Made by a program: the position numbers and the translations under genes. A DNA stretch of 14,252 bases from Clostridia bacterium (GTDB lineage: Bacteria; Bacillota; Clostridia; CAKSNL01; HGM11501): positions 1 to 14,252 of the forward strand of contig CAAFWO010000006.1 of NCBI GenBank assembly GCA_900766735.1. Direction: 5' to 3'. Under the pieces are notes generated by a model. It was given only the letters and a program-made list of their open reading frames with translations. It had not been told where the DNA came from and ran no database searches. Positions 13,729-14,252 of this stretch are shown piece after piece (within the stretch, counting starts at the first letter, position 1; every line of letters starts with the position of its first letter).

Positions 13729-13963
13729 AGTAGCTCAAGTGCCCTGGCATAAAGGCTTTTACAATGCCTTGGGGCATCATATCGTAAATATGATAGCTTT
13801 TCGGCGCGCCGTCATATTTTATTATGATCCTGTCGGCATAAATAAGGTCGACCGCCTCACCGTCAATCTCCGTTTTTCCCGCCCTGCCCGATATAACGAT
13901 GTACTCCCCGTTACGGTCTATCAAAAAGTCCTTATTGTCTTTTAAGAATCTCGGGTCAAACAA
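13727..13963 (-). pseudogene. Truncated ORF, unrecognised
   Basis: The longest reading with a possible start (TTG at 13961-13963) is 78 residues beginning MFDPRFLKDNKDFLIDRNGE and ending MPGHLSY. There is no ribosome site before the TTG. The frame stays open for ten more codons upstream, reading FFGKSVAVKT, until a stop at 13994-13996 inside a hairpin terminator. It therefore looks like the C-terminal end of a longer protein whose 5' part was lost, or a short ORF that is no longer expressed. The composition is mixed and soluble, with an alternating beta-like stretch EYIVISGRAGKTEIDGEAV; no motif is recognisable. Transcription from the right would be stopped by the terminator at 13988-14044. 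Confidence 0.5.
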
Positions 13964-13987
13964 GGTCTTGACGGCAACGCTTTTTCC

Positions 13988-14044
13988 AAAAAATCATATT
14001 AAATAAGGGGCATCGGAAGATGCCCCTTATTTAATATGATTTTT
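13988..14044. terminator. Perfect 26-bp hairpin terminator
   Basis: The arms 13989-14014 and 14019-14044 are exact reverse complements around the stable tetraloop GGAA. The G/C part (GGGGCATC) is next to the loop, and A/T-rich arms end in runs of at least five A or T on both strands. It ends the HepT-like gene (stop at 14049-14051) and could also stop plus-strand readthrough. It is longer than a usual terminator. Confidence 0.9.
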
Positions 14045-14048
14045 ATGG

Positions 14049-14252
14049 TTAGCTTACAAACCTTTGGCAATATTCCTTCATATCAGGAATATCGCAGGTG
14101 GCGGTTTCACAAAGAATATCAATGTCGATTTCGCCGTAATTATGAGCGGCTATATTCCGCATAGTTTTAATTTCACGCCAAGGCTTTGCACTGTTCTCTG
14201 CCTTGAATCTCTCAGACAGTTTGCCGACCGGTTCGCCGATTTGAAGGATACA
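14049..14252 (-). CDS. HepT-like ribonuclease toxin (DUF86), C-terminal part
   Basis: The last 67 residues of a minus-strand gene are visible; its start lies beyond the window edge. The sequence runs CILQIGEPVGKLSERF, then KPWREIKTMRNIAAHNYGEI and CDIPDMKEYCQRF. It contains the HepT/HEPN active-site signature RxxxxHxY as R-NIAA-H-N-Y (14136-14159), so the catalytic site is intact. HepT toxins pair with a small nucleotidyltransferase antitoxin (MntA) that is usually encoded directly upstream and modifies the Tyr of this motif with AMP. That gene would be expected just past 14252 or beyond the missing N-terminus. Full-length relatives have about 110-140 residues. It is followed by the 26-bp hairpin terminator. 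I placed this frame by hand translation of the complement. Confidence 0.88.
   Translation of the reverse strand, partial: CILQIGEPVGKLSERFKAENSAKPWREIKTMRNIAAHNYGEIDIDILCETATCDIPDMKEYCQRFVS

Overview
The window looks like a chromosomal segment of a Gram-positive Clostridia-type Firmicute, probably a gut anaerobe near Oscillospiraceae or Lachnospiraceae. This is inferred from four things: the ctsR-mcsA-mcsB-clpC order, consensus sigma-A promoters and AGGAGG ribosome sites, lipoproteins with Gram-positive style signal peptides, and SLH domains of the type 'CTRAQIVTFLWRA' that are common in gut clostridia. I cannot name the species.

Layout, left to right. (1) 1-234: the right end of an IS3-like insertion sequence abutting the last codons of an AraC-type regulator, closed by a two-way terminator. 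(2) 258-839 (minus): a PAT/YncA-like GNAT acetyltransferase. (3) 920-5399: a textbook protein-quality-control operon (CtsR repressor, McsA activator, McsB protein-arginine kinase, ClpC unfoldase) with a consensus promoter and two CtsR boxes in opposite orientation. (4) 5426-6341 (minus): a single-gene unit for a MetQ/NlpA substrate-binding lipoprotein whose two halves are in swapped order, a circular permutation. No metN or metI partner is visible. (5) 6347-10325 (minus): a three-gene envelope operon transcribed leftward: a CAP + 3xSLH protein, a shorter 3xSLH paralogue, and a small unknown lipoprotein, ending in a strong terminator. The two SLH proteins share a repeat module that I do not recognise. 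(6) 10347-12431 (minus): a LytTR response regulator and a GHKL (AgrC-like) histidine kinase, nearly touching, with no AgrB or AgrD in sight. (7) 12432-13728 (plus): a divergent membrane acyltransferase-3 gene broken by an in-frame stop and a one-base deletion in an A tract. (8) 13727-14252 (minus): a truncated unrecognised ORF, a 26-bp perfect hairpin terminator, and the C-terminal half of a HepT-like toxin running off the window.

How the genes work together. The Clp operon is a self-regulated stress circuit: CtsR represses its own operon until McsB, activated by McsA, inactivates it and marks proteins with phospho-arginine for ClpC with ClpP. The SLH operon builds cell-surface proteins. The two-component pair shares a palindromic -35 region with the acyltransferase gene, which suggests that the two were once co-controlled. 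The most unusual element is the circularly permuted MetQ. The flanks (IS end, AraC remnant, broken acyltransferase, truncated ORF, HepT) show ongoing gene decay and mobile-element activity. No rRNA, tRNA, CRISPR array or riboswitch was seen, and no stretch longer than about 300 bases lacks a gene.
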